Translations under genes and position numbers: made by a program
The notes under the pieces: model-generated
Told to the model about the DNA's origin: nothing
Seen by the model: only the letters and a program-made list of their open reading frames with translations
The model's database searches: none
Shown: in pieces, positions 7,811-14,301 of the stretch
How the letters are laid out: each line of letters begins with the position of its first letter
Numbering within the stretch: position 1 is the first letter of the stretch
Assembly: GCA_036010965.1 (NCBI GenBank)
Contig: DASCMO010000087.1
Span: forward strand, 1-14,589
Length of the DNA: 14,589 nucleotides
DNA from: GCA-2686265 sp036010965
GTDB taxonomy: Bacteria > Planctomycetota > UBA1135 > GCA-002686595
Direction of reading: 5' to 3'

Positions 7811-8056
7811 CTAGAGGCGGATACCCTCGTCCACCAGCAGGACCGGGATACCGTCGCGGATCGGGTAGAGCAGCTTGCCGTCCTCCCGGACCAGGCCGGC
7901 CTCGATGGGCTCGGTGACCTTCTCGCCTCCCACCGTGCGCGCCTTCGAGGCGGCCACTGCCTCGTTGAGGGCATCGAGCTCCTCACCGTCGGCAACGCGC
8001 AGGGGCTGGTGCGTCTTGGGACAGGCCAGGATCTCGAGCAGCTTCTTGTCGATCAT
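7811..8056 (-). CDS. Trm112/YcaR family small protein
   Basis: An 81-residue protein of the Trm112 (UPF0434, YcaR) family. The start MIDKKLLEILACPKTHQPL is the family signature, and KLLYPIRDGIPVLLVDEG near the C-terminus is the second conserved block (YPI-x-DGIPxLL). In eukaryotes and archaea Trm112 activates several methyltransferases; in bacteria the role is less clear. Only one Cys is present, so a Cys zinc knuckle is unlikely, as in many bacterial members. The central stretch between the two blocks (about 25-55, acidic then AASKARTVGGEK) is longer than in E. coli YcaR (about 60 residues). The ATG at 8056 has no clear Shine-Dalgarno sequence. The gene lies upstream of the eboE-like gene with an 18-base gap and is divergent from the unknown exported protein at 8144. 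Confidence 0.88.
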   Translation of the reverse strand: MIDKKLLEILACPKTHQPLRVADGEELDALNEAVAASKARTVGGEKVTEPIEAGLVREDGKLLYPIRDGIPVLLVDEGIRL

Positions 8057-8143
8057 GGAATGGAAGGGAGGATCGGGAGTGGAACGTGCTTGTCCATTCT
8101 GCACCCGGCCCCCCCGGACCCTCAAGCGGTTACCCTCTCGGGC

Positions 8144-9226
8144 GTGATCGCGACCCTCCCACTCCTGGCCTGCGCCCTCGCCACGGCCGAGCCCGACGCG
8201 CCGGCCGTCGAGCTGCCCGACGGCCCCGCCGCCGTCGCCTGGGCCGGAGTGGGCCAGGAGACCGCGCCCGCTCCCCTCGGCGGCTCCTGGCTGGCCGAGC
8301 GCACGACGCGGGCCGCCGGCGGCGCGGACGACCCTCTCGAGGTCCGCTGGCTGGCCTGGGCGCGCTGGCTGGGCGAGGAGGCCGCCGCCGAGCAGGCCGA
8401 CCCCGAACGCCGCGCGGGCCTGGCTCTGATCGCACTCGAACAACACCGCTGGGACGACGCCTGGCGACACCTGGCGCACCTCGCCGCCCACCCCGGCCAC
8501 GCGGCCGGCCTGATGCCGCGCCTCCTGCCGGGAGCCCCCGCCGGAAGCGAGGCCCTGGCCGGCGGACACTCGGCTCCCCTGCCCGACGGCGTCGTCCTGC
8601 AACCCGCCCCGCCGCCGGCGGCGCGCAGGGAAGGAGGCCGCGTCCAGACCCGGCGCGCCACCGTGCACGGCCTGCAGATCGGCGCGGCGTGGGTGGACAT
8701 GGCCGTGCTCGTCGAGCCCGCGGGAGTCGAGGTGACCCTCACCCACGTCGGCGGAGCCGCGGCGCGCCTCGCCGTACGCCTGCCCCAACCGGCCGGACAG
8801 CGCATCGGGATCGAATACAACAACTGGTTCCGGCAGGACACCGTCGGCGAACCCCTGGCCGTCGAGCTCGCGCCGCAGAGCGAGCCGGTGGTGCTCTTCG
8901 GACGCTTCGTCCCCACCGACCACACCCTCCCCGCCTCGCCCATCGGACGCCTCCCCAGCCAGCTCACCGGCGGCGGCCTGTGGATCGAACTCGGCGCGAA
9001 CTGCGAGGCCATTCGCCCCCGGGCTCGAGCCGCGGCGGCTGCCCTGGGCGTTCTGCTCGCCATCCCTACGGGCCTGCGCGACCCCCTCGATCCCCCGCCG
9101 GCGGGCGCCTGGAGCGGCACGGTCCTGCGCCTCGCGGATCCCGAAGGCGCGGATGCCGTCCTGGCGGCCATCGCGTCGGCCGCCGAGGCCCATGTGCTGC
9201 AAGACGCGCCGCAAGCGCTACGCTGA
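8144..9226 (+). CDS. Probable exported protein of unknown function
   Basis: I do not recognise this 360-residue protein. With GTG 8144 as start it opens with a hydrophobic stretch (IATLPLLACALATA) that may be a signal peptide, although no basic residues precede it; the LLAC string only loosely resembles a lipobox. Residues about 20-150 are Ala/Leu/Trp-rich and probably helical (WLAWARWLGEEAA, IALEQHRWDDAWRHLAHLAAH), possibly a short helical-repeat region. From about 165 the sequence is strand-like (VHGLQIGAAWVDMAVLVEP, IGIEYNNWFRQDT, VVLFGRFVPTDHTLPA), suggesting a beta-sandwich domain, with another helix-rich end. The open frame reaches far upstream over the divergent genes, but only the part from about 8144 reads like protein. 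It precedes aminopeptidase P by 46 bases and may be co-transcribed. The large antisense frame here is Arg/Gly-rich and looks like a shadow. Confidence 0.65.
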   Translation: MIATLPLLACALATAEPDAPAVELPDGPAAVAWAGVGQETAPAPLGGSWLAERTTRAAGGADDPLEVRWLAWARWLGEEAAAEQADPERRAGLALIALEQHRWDDAWRHLAHLAAHPGHAAGLMPRLLPGAPAGSEALAGGHSAPLPDGVVLQPAPPPAARREGGRVQTRRATVHGLQIGAAWVDMAVLVEPAGVEVTLTHVGGAAARLAVRLPQPAGQRIGIEYNNWFRQDTVGEPLAVELAPQSEPVVLFGRFVPTDHTLPASPIGRLPSQLTGGGLWIELGANCEAIRPRARAAAAALGVLLAIPTGLRDPLDPPPAGAWSGTVLRLADPEGADAVLAAIASAAEAHVLQDAPQALR

Positions 9227-9272
9227 TCCCCGCCCGCCCGCCCATGATCCCCACTTCGAACCCCATCCAGCC

Positions 9273-10619
9273 ATGTACCGAGAGCACCGCGCACGCATGC
9301 TTCGCGAACTCGCCCGCGAGGGCGTCGCGGCCGTCCTGCCCACCGCCACCCTCAAGGTCCGCAACCACGACTGCACCTTCCGCTTCCGCCCGGACAGCGA
9401 CTTCTGGTACCTGACGGGATTCGCAGAACCGGGGGCGACCCTGGTCCTGCTGCCTGGACTACCCGACGCCGAGGACGAGGCGCACCGATCCCCGCGCACG
9501 ATCCTCTTCCTGCGCGAGCGCGACCCGCTGCAGGAGACCTGGAACGGACGGCGCCTGGGGACCGAAGCGGCGCCCGCCGCCCTGGGGGTGGACGAGGCGC
9601 GGAACGTGGACGAGCTGTGGGAGACCCTGCCCAACCTCCTGGCCGGCTACGGCCGCGTGCTCTACCGCACCGGGATCGACGAGGAGCGCGATCGCTCCAT
9701 GCTGAAGGTCATCGACCGCCTGCGCCAGCGCTCGCGCACGGGCACGCCGCCCCTGGCGGAGCTCGTGGACCCGACGACCGTCGTGCACGAGCTGCGCCTG
9801 TTCAAGGACGAGGCCGAGCTCGAGTGCATGCGGCGCGCTGCGAGCGTCACCGAGGAGGCCCACCTGGCTGCCATGGCGAGCGCGGCACCCGGCGTGGGCG
9901 AGCAGGAGATCGACGCCCTGATCGAGTACACCGTCCGCCGTCGGGGATGCACGGGAATGGCCTACACGAACATCGTGGCGGGCGGAGACAACGCCTGCAT
10001 CCTGCACTACGTCGAGAACGACCAGCCCCTGGCCGACGGCGCCCTGCTCCTGATCGACGCCGGCGCCGAGCACGAGTTCTACGCCGCGGACGTCACGCGC
10101 ACCTTTCCCGTCAACGGCGTCTTCTCGGATGACCAGCGCGCCCTCTACGAGGTGGTCCTCGACGCCCAGCTGGCGGCCATCGAAGAGGTGCGGCCCGGCG
10201 TGCGCTTCGACCGCGCCCACGAGGTCGCGACCGAACGCCTGGTGGCCGGCATGCTGCGCCTGGGCCTTTTGAAGGGCGATGCCGAGACGATCATCTCCGA
10301 GGGAACCTACCAGCGCTTCTACATGCACCGCACGGGCCACTGGCTCGGGCTAGACGTCCACGATTGCGGGGCCTACACCGACGAGGGGGGCTCGCGCACC
10401 CTCGCGCCGGGGATGGTCACGACGGTCGAGCCGGGGATCTATGTGGCGCTCGACGACGAGACGGTCGAGGCGCGCTGGCGCGGGATAGGGGTGCGGATCG
10501 AGGACGATGTGCTCGTGACCGCCGACGGCTACGAGGTCCTGACGGCGGCCATCCCCAAGACCGTCGAGGAGATCGAGGCGGCCTGCGCAGGGCGCAGCCT
10601 GGACGCGATCAGCTCCTGA
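9273..10619 (+). CDS. pepP: Xaa-Pro aminopeptidase P (M24B)
   Basis: A 448-residue cytoplasmic metallopeptidase that removes the N-terminal residue preceding proline; E. coli PepP has 441 residues. The AMP_N domain (about 1-170) carries RPDSDFWYLTGFAEPGATLVLLPG and the WNGRRLG segment. The pita-bread M24 domain has all five metal ligands: Asp262 (LLIDAG), Asp273 (AADVTRTFPVNG), His356 (HRTGHWLGLDVHD), Glu386 (TTVEPGIY) and Glu410 (GVRIEDDV). GDNACILHYVEND corresponds to the substrate-binding His region. The ATG at 9273 opens with YREHRARMLRELAREG, as in the family; upstream ATGs in the frame would add an Arg-rich stretch that belongs to the previous gene in another frame. Its neighbours are an unknown exported protein 46 bases before and a membrane protein 64 bases after. 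The family identification is secure. Confidence 0.95.
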   Translation: MYREHRARMLRELAREGVAAVLPTATLKVRNHDCTFRFRPDSDFWYLTGFAEPGATLVLLPGLPDAEDEAHRSPRTILFLRERDPLQETWNGRRLGTEAAPAALGVDEARNVDELWETLPNLLAGYGRVLYRTGIDEERDRSMLKVIDRLRQRSRTGTPPLAELVDPTTVVHELRLFKDEAELECMRRAASVTEEAHLAAMASAAPGVGEQEIDALIEYTVRRRGCTGMAYTNIVAGGDNACILHYVENDQPLADGALLLIDAGAEHEFYAADVTRTFPVNGVFSDDQRALYEVVLDAQLAAIEEVRPGVRFDRAHEVATERLVAGMLRLGLLKGDAETIISEGTYQRFYMHRTGHWLGLDVHDCGAYTDEGGSRTLAPGMVTTVEPGIYVALDDETVEARWRGIGVRIEDDVLVTADGYEVLTAAIPKTVEEIEAACAGRSLDAISS

Positions 10620-10651
10620 GCGTGCGGCAGACCGCGATCGGTGGAGAGAAA

Positions 10652-10684
10652 ATGTCCGCGACGAAACGGCGCACTCGTAACTGA
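10652..10684 (+). CDS. Possible ten-codon leader minicistron, translationally coupled to the membrane protein
   Basis: A very short frame encodes the basic decapeptide MSATKRRTRN. It is preceded by GGAGAG at 10643-10648, with GGAG five bases before the ATG, one of the best ribosome binding sites in this window. Its TGA shares the A with the ATG of the following membrane protein gene (TGATG at 10682-10686), the classic stop-start overlap for reinitiation. The membrane gene cannot extend upstream because an in-frame TAA lies at 10678-10680. No family is recognisable, and a leader role rather than a functional peptide is inferred. Confidence 0.4.
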   Translation: MSATKRRTRN

Positions 10685-11661
10685 TGTCCAGCTTCCGAGG
10701 ACGAGTGGACGAGCCCTGGTCCCTGGCGCGCGCCGTCGACGCCCTCTCGGATGCGGCGCGCGCGGCGGGACGCCCGGGCTGGATCTGGCTGGCCGGCGTC
10801 TTCTACCCCGCCCTGAGCCTCTTCCCTGGCGTGGGCTGGCTGGGTGGCGCCCTCGCGAGTTCGGCTTCCGACTCCGTCCAGCTCTCCTGGGAAGGCCCGG
10901 GCGCCCTGCCCGGCGTGGTCGGACTTCTCCCCGCCTCCGTCGGACTGACCGGCGTCTGCTTGAGCCTCCCGGCCCTGCCGCTGCTCCTGATCTTCACGCG
11001 ACTGATCGTGGGCCTGGCGTGCATCGCCACGCCCCGCGAGTGGGAGCGAGCGGCGCCCTCGGGTAGGAGTCCTCGACTGCGTGCAGTCTGGGCGGCGGGC
11101 AAGGGCCTCTCGATCGCCACGGCGGGCATGTGGACGCTCCTGGCCTCGATGCTGATCGGTGCCAGCTTGCTGCTCGTGGTGCCAGCCCAGGAACTGACGC
11201 GCTGGGTGATCTCCGAGCTAGGCGTTCCTGGCTCGCTCGCCATCGGCGTGCTCCTGGCGCCGCCGATCCTGCTCCTCGCCGCCTACGCCACGGTCGTCTC
11301 CGTGATCCAGCAGCTCGCGCTCCAGAGCCTGGTCCACAACCGGCGCGGGGTGGCCTCCGCCCTCGCTCACGCCTGGAGCCTGGTCCGCGAGGATCCCTGG
11401 GCCACGGTGCGCAGCCTGACACTGGATGGGCTGCTGGTGCTCGTCGTGGGAGCCCTGGCCTTCGCCATCGACCAGGCTTGCTCGGCCCTGGGCGCCTCGA
11501 CCCTGGGCTGGGTGCTCTCCCTGTGCCTCTCGGGGTTCGTGGGCGTGACGCGCGCCGGATACTGGGCCCGGACCTACGCCGCCCTGGGCGGCTTGACTCC
11601 GGCGGATGGCGTGCCGGGCCTGGCGAATGAGGTGCCTGGGACTTCCGCGAGCAGCGCGTGA
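10684..11661 (+). CDS. Multi-pass inner membrane protein, unknown function
   Basis: I do not recognise a named family for this 325-residue protein. It has no signal peptide but about six hydrophobic segments: roughly 32-58 (WIWLAGVFYPALSLFPGVGWL), two between 75 and 113 (LPGVVGLLPASVGLTG and LPALPLLLIFTRLIVG), 138-168 (ATAGMWTLLASMLIGASLLL), 180-212 (IGVLLAPPILLLAAYATVV) and one or two in 245-295. Soluble loops contain REWERAAP and a segment with VHNRRGVASALAHAWSLVREDP, which resembles the amphipathic repeat of DUF4013- or DUF975-like and glycerophosphodiester-phosphodiesterase membrane-domain proteins. The ATG has no direct Shine-Dalgarno sequence and instead overlaps the TGA of a ten-codon upstream frame. 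The stop codon directly abuts the 3' end of the convergent tRNA-Lys gene. The protein is well supported as a membrane protein; its function is unknown. Confidence 0.8.
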   Translation: MSSFRGRVDEPWSLARAVDALSDAARAAGRPGWIWLAGVFYPALSLFPGVGWLGGALASSASDSVQLSWEGPGALPGVVGLLPASVGLTGVCLSLPALPLLLIFTRLIVGLACIATPREWERAAPSGRSPRLRAVWAAGKGLSIATAGMWTLLASMLIGASLLLVVPAQELTRWVISELGVPGSLAIGVLLAPPILLLAAYATVVSVIQQLALQSLVHNRRGVASALAHAWSLVREDPWATVRSLTLDGLLVLVVGALAFAIDQACSALGASTLGWVLSLCLSGFVGVTRAGYWARTYAALGGLTPADGVPGLANEVPGTSASSA

Positions 11662-11737
11662 TGGTGAGCGCGCCAGGTTTCGAACCTGGGACCTACTGGT
11701 TAAAAGCCAGTTGCTCTGCCAACTGAGCTACGCGCCC
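11662..11737 (-). tRNA. tRNA-Lys (anticodon TTT)
   Basis: On the minus strand GGGCGCG pairs with CGCGCTC over seven positions (one G-U), followed by discriminator A and an encoded CCA at 11664-11662. The D arm is GCTC-AGTTGGCA-GAGC. The anticodon stem CTGG/CCAG encloses CTTTTAA, giving anticodon TTT, which reads AAA/AAG. The T arm is CCAGG-TTCGAAA-CCTGG. The gene is 76 bases long. Its CCA end begins immediately after the stop codon of the convergent membrane protein gene, leaving no space for a terminator. Confidence 0.96.
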
Positions 11738-11748
11738 CATCGGCGGGG

Positions 11749-11754
11749 AGCATA
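11749..11754 (-). promoter_or_regulatory. Possible -10 box for tRNA-Lys
   Basis: TATGCT on the minus strand matches TATAAT at four positions, follows TTTTG and lies 11 bases before the mature tRNA 5' end. No good -35 box is visible at 16-18 bases upstream in this GC-rich sequence, so the call is weak. Confidence 0.3.
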
Positions 11755-11789
11755 CAAAACCGGACCGCACGGGGAAGGGCATTGCCACC

Positions 11790-11911
11790 AAATCACTGCT
11801 CGCAAGTAATTGTCGGCGAGTCACTGCCGCTGAGTTACTGCCGCTGAGTCACTGGCGGTAAGTCACTGCAGTTCGTCCCGGCCGACGATTCACCACCGGC
11901 AGGTCACTTCC
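11790..11911. repeat. Degenerate 14-base tandem repeat, about nine units
   Basis: The core GAGTCACTGCC recurs at starts 11790, 11804, 11818, 11832, 11846, 11860, 11873, 11887 and 11901, which is a 14-base period with one 13-base step. Units 3 to 6 are closest to the consensus, and those at 11790, 11804, 11873, 11887 and 11901 are more diverged. The array fills the space between the frr stop (12022) and tRNA-Lys (5' end 11737), so it lies 53 to 174 bases upstream of the tRNA. On the minus strand the units read GGCAGTGACTC or GGCAGTAACTC, giving stop codons that rotate through all three frames. The rest of 11738-12021 has no gene that I can support. Confidence 0.65.
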
Positions 11912-12006
11912 GGGGACGGGCCATCGACTGTCCTCCGCGGAAGCCTCAATCTGAGCGAGCATTCGCTGAACCTGTACGGCCGCGGTGCGCGGGTATGAGC
12001 GCCCCA

Positions 12007-12023
12007 GAGGCCTGGGAGGCCTC
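12007..12023 (-). terminator. Hairpin at the frr stop codon, possible factor-assisted terminator
   Basis: A perfect 7-base-pair stem GAGGCCT/AGGCCTC with a CCC loop overlaps the frr TGA in the minus-strand transcript. The following bases (TGGGGCGCTC) contain no U-run, so it is not a classical intrinsic terminator; it could protect the mRNA 3' end or pause polymerase. Confidence 0.35.
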
Positions 12024-12582
12024 AGACCGCCATGATCTCGGTCACCTTCTTCTCCTGCACTCCGTCCACCTGCTGTTCGAAGCTCTTCAGGAGCTTCTGG
12101 ATCTCCTCGTGCAGCTTCTTGTTCTCGTCCTCGGTGAGGTCGGAGTCCTTGCACGCCTGATCGGCCATCTTGTTCAGTTCGCGGCGGATGTTTCGCATGG
12201 CGATCCGCCCCTCCTCGCACATCTCCTTGACGCGCGCCGCGTACTTCGTGCGCTGCTCACCGGAGAGCTGGGGCAGGCTCAGGCGCAGCACCTTGCCGTC
12301 GCTCTGGGGATTGATGCCCAGGTCGGACTTGAGTATTGCCTTCTGGACATCCTGCAGGATCGACGGGTCGAAGGGCTTGATGGCGATCTGGCGCGGCTCG
12401 GGGACCGAGATCGAACCCAGCTGTGAAATGGGCGTGGGCGCCCCGTAGTAGTCGACGCGGATGTTCTCGACCAGCGCCGGGGAAGCCTGGGAAGTCCGCA
12501 CCGTGCGCAGCACCTCCTGCAGGTGGCCGACGGCCTTCTCCATCCGTGAGCGGGCGTCTTTCTGGATTTCAGCAAAGCTCAT
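12022..12582 (-). CDS. frr: Ribosome recycling factor
   Basis: A 186-residue protein matching the usual length (185) of RRF, which works with EF-G to split the post-termination ribosome. The three-helix bundle domain is formed by the N- and C-terminal helices (FAEIQKDARSRMEKAVGHLQ and ELNKMADQACKDSDLTEDENKK). The inserted beta domain includes VDYYGAPTPISQLGSISV and SDLGINPQSDGKVLRLSLP. The helix residues AMRNIRRE correspond to the conserved VRNxRR block with the functionally important Arg. The usual RTGRAS motif reads RTSQAS here (29-34). GGAG within the last codons of pyrH lies six bases before the ATG, and only two bases separate the genes, so translation is probably coupled to pyrH. Confidence 0.96.
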   Translation of the reverse strand: MSFAEIQKDARSRMEKAVGHLQEVLRTVRTSQASPALVENIRVDYYGAPTPISQLGSISVPEPRQIAIKPFDPSILQDVQKAILKSDLGINPQSDGKVLRLSLPQLSGEQRTKYAARVKEMCEEGRIAMRNIRRELNKMADQACKDSDLTEDENKKLHEEIQKLLKSFEQQVDGVQEKKVTEIMAV

Positions 12583-12584
12583 GT

Positions 12585-13295
12585 TCAGCTCCGGATCTTC
12601 GTGCCGAGGTGTTCTCCAGCGACCACTCGTTGCAGGTTCCCTTCCTCGAACAGGTCGAAGACGATCACCGGCAGGTTGTTCTCCCGGCAGAGCGTGATCG
12701 CCGTGCCGTCCATGACCCCCAGATGCCGGTTGAGCACGTCCATGTAGGAGAGCTCGTCGTACAGTTCGGCGTCGGGATTGCGGACGGGGTCCGCGCTGTA
12801 AACGCCCGAGACCTTGGTGGCCTTGAGCAACACGTCGCAGTTCAGCTCGACGGCGCGCTGGGCCGCGGCCGTGTCGGTCGTGAACAGGGGAACGCCCAGG
12901 CCGCCCGCCAGGATCACGACTCGGCCCCGTTCGAGGTGCGCCAGGGCGCGCCGGCGCACGAAGGGCTCGGCCACCTGGTGGATCTCGATCGCGGTCAACA
13001 CGCGCGTGTCGAGACCCTCGATCTCCAGGCCGTCGGAGAGGGCCAGGCCGTTGATGATCGTCGCCAGCATGCCCATGTAGTCGGCGCTGGCGCGCTGGGC
13101 TCCGGCTCCACCGAGTTCCGAGCCGCGCAGGATGTTCCCGCCGCCGCAGACGATGGCCACGCCGCACCCCGTGCGCACGACCTCGGCCACTTGTCTGGAG
13201 AGCAGTCCGATGGCATTGGGATCGAGGCCTCGGCCCGTCTCGACGCTTCCCAGCGCCTCTCCGGAGACCTTGAGCAAGATACGGCGATAGGTCAT
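12585..13295 (-). CDS. pyrH: UMP kinase (uridylate kinase)
   Basis: A 236-residue amino acid kinase family protein (E. coli PyrH has 241) that phosphorylates UMP to UDP with ATP for pyrimidine nucleotide supply; bacterial enzymes are hexamers regulated by GTP and UTP. The start YRRILLKVSGEALG carries the phosphate-binding Lys9 and glycines. CGGGNILRG (50-58), YMGMLATIINGLAL (73-86), LLKATKVSGVYSADP (156-170) and the C-terminal RVVAGEHLGTKI are family blocks. The segment usually written GTGNPFFTTD reads GGLGVPLFTTD (131-141), with Thr and Asn replaced. The ATG at 13295 is preferred because the longer open frame adds only an Arg-rich stretch from the spacer. It lies 80 bases after tsf, with a hairpin in that gap, and is followed two bases later by frr. 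Confidence 0.96.
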   Translation of the reverse strand: MTYRRILLKVSGEALGSVETGRGLDPNAIGLLSRQVAEVVRTGCGVAIVCGGGNILRGSELGGAGAQRASADYMGMLATIINGLALSDGLEIEGLDTRVLTAIEIHQVAEPFVRRRALAHLERGRVVILAGGLGVPLFTTDTAAAQRAVELNCDVLLKATKVSGVYSADPVRNPDAELYDELSYMDVLNRHLGVMDGTAITLCRENNLPVIVFDLFEEGNLQRVVAGEHLGTKIRS

Positions 13296-13336
13296 CTGGC
13301 GAGAGGATACGCAATCCCGCCGTCCGTGCCGAGGAC

Positions 13337-13353
13337 CCAGGCCGCCCGCCTGG
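13337..13353 (-). promoter_or_regulatory. Hairpin in the tsf-pyrH spacer
   Basis: CCAGGC and GCCTGG form a perfect 6-base-pair stem around a 5-base loop, about 22 bases after the tsf stop and 41 bases before the pyrH start. There is no U-run, so an mRNA stability or pausing role is likelier than termination, which would cut off pyrH and frr. Confidence 0.3.
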
Positions 13354-13375
13354 AACTCCCCCGCCACTCCGCTCT

Positions 13376-14221
13376 CTACTCGCCGATGGCGAAGCGCGCG
13401 AAGGCGGCTACCTGCGAGCCCTCGCCCAGGAGCGCTTCCATCGCCTGGGCGACGCTCAGGGTGTCGTCCTTGACCCAGGGCTGCTCAACCAGGGCCTGGG
13501 TCGAATAGAACTTATCGAGCTTGCCCTGGATGATCTTCTCCTGGATCTCCTCGGGCTTGTCCTTGATCTCCTCGCGGTAGATCCCGACCTCGCGCTCGAC
13601 CTCGTCCGCGGCGACCTCGTCGCGAGTCAGGGCCGGGGGGTTGGTGAAGGCAATGTGCATCCCGAGGGACTTGAGATGCTCGGCGGCGTCCCCCTGGGAG
13701 GCGGGCGTCGTCACGGAGACCAGAACGCCCACCTTGCGGTTGTGGTGGATGTAGGTCCCCACCTGGCCCTCGCCGGTCTCCAGGTAGGCGATCCCCGCCA
13801 GCTGCATGTTCTCGCCTAGCTTGCCCGTGGCCTCCTTGATGGCGCGGTCGACGCTCACGCCCGAGCCTTGCCAGGGTTGCTCGAGCATGTCTTCCACCGA
13901 GTTCGGCTTCTGGCTCGCGACGTGGTCGCAGAGCGCGTTGAGCAGGCCCTGGAAATCCTCCGTGCCGGCGGCAAAGTCGGTCTCGCAGCGCACGGCGACC
14001 ATGGCTCCAGAGCGTCCATCGTCGGCGAGGACCGTCAGGACCCGTCCCTCGCCGGTCTCGCGACCGGCCTTCTTATCGGCCGACTTCATGCCCTTGATGC
14101 GCAGCAGGTCTTCGGCCTTCTCCACATCGCCACCGGACTCTTGCAGGGCCTTCTTGCAGTCCATCATGCCCGCGCCCGTTCGGTCGCGGAGGCTCATTAC
14201 ATCGGATGCCGTGATACTCAT
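13376..14221 (-). CDS. tsf: Elongation factor Ts
   Basis: A 281-residue protein (E. coli 283) that recycles EF-Tu by releasing GDP. The N-terminal UBA-like domain shows LRDRTGAGMMDCKKAL (11-26) and GDVEKAEDLLRIKG. The core signature CETDFAA (79-85) contains Asp82 and Phe83, the residues that act on the EF-Tu magnesium site. ENMQLAGIAYLETGEGQVGTYIHHN and KVGVLVSVTTP mark the two core subdomains, and the coiled-coil region is present with REEIKDKPEEIQEKIIQGKL. The ATG at 14221 follows GAGACGAGAA, a moderate ribosome binding site. The gene lies 144 bases after the presumed rpsB stop and 80 bases before pyrH. That spacer contains two hairpins. Confidence 0.97.
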   Translation of the reverse strand: MSITASDVMSLRDRTGAGMMDCKKALQESGGDVEKAEDLLRIKGMKSADKKAGRETGEGRVLTVLADDGRSGAMVAVRCETDFAAGTEDFQGLLNALCDHVASQKPNSVEDMLEQPWQGSGVSVDRAIKEATGKLGENMQLAGIAYLETGEGQVGTYIHHNRKVGVLVSVTTPASQGDAAEHLKSLGMHIAFTNPPALTRDEVAADEVEREVGIYREEIKDKPEEIQEKIIQGKLDKFYSTQALVEQPWVKDDTLSVAQAMEALLGEGSQVAAFARFAIGE

Positions 14222-14266
14222 GGTTCTCGTCTCGATCTCTGGGGTCTGTTCTGTACGCGATGTTGT

Positions 14267-14295
14267 CCCGGGCCCCGACGTCGTCGGAGCCCGGG
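14267..14295 (-). promoter_or_regulatory. Strong hairpin upstream of tsf (second of two)
   Basis: In the minus-strand transcript CCCGGGC and GCCCGGG form a 7-base-pair outer stem and CCGAC/GTCGG a 5-base-pair inner stem, separated by a single U-G position, with a 3-base loop. It ends 45 bases before the tsf ATG and is not followed by a U-run. An attenuator-like or mRNA-processing role between rpsB and tsf is possible; E. coli also has an attenuating spacer here. Confidence 0.45.
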
Positions 14296-14301
14296 AGCGC
14301 C

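Noticed and set aside
6698..8143. Upstream part of the long plus-strand open frame that ends at 9226
   Set aside because: It runs antisense to the EboE-like and Trm112-like genes, both of which show clear family motifs. Only the portion from about 8144 reads like a protein in its own right.
8057..8143. Divergent promoter pair between the Trm112-like and exported protein genes (minus strand TTGAGG, 18 bases, CAGAAT)
   Set aside because: Each box matches the consensus at only four of six positions and the plus-strand counterpart is missing, so the evidence is too thin to annotate.
8057..9214. N-terminal extension of the Trm112-like frame on the minus strand (467 residues in total)
   Set aside because: The extension is Arg/Gly-rich low-complexity sequence antisense to the exported protein, and the Trm112 family begins at the MIDKKLLEILACP start.
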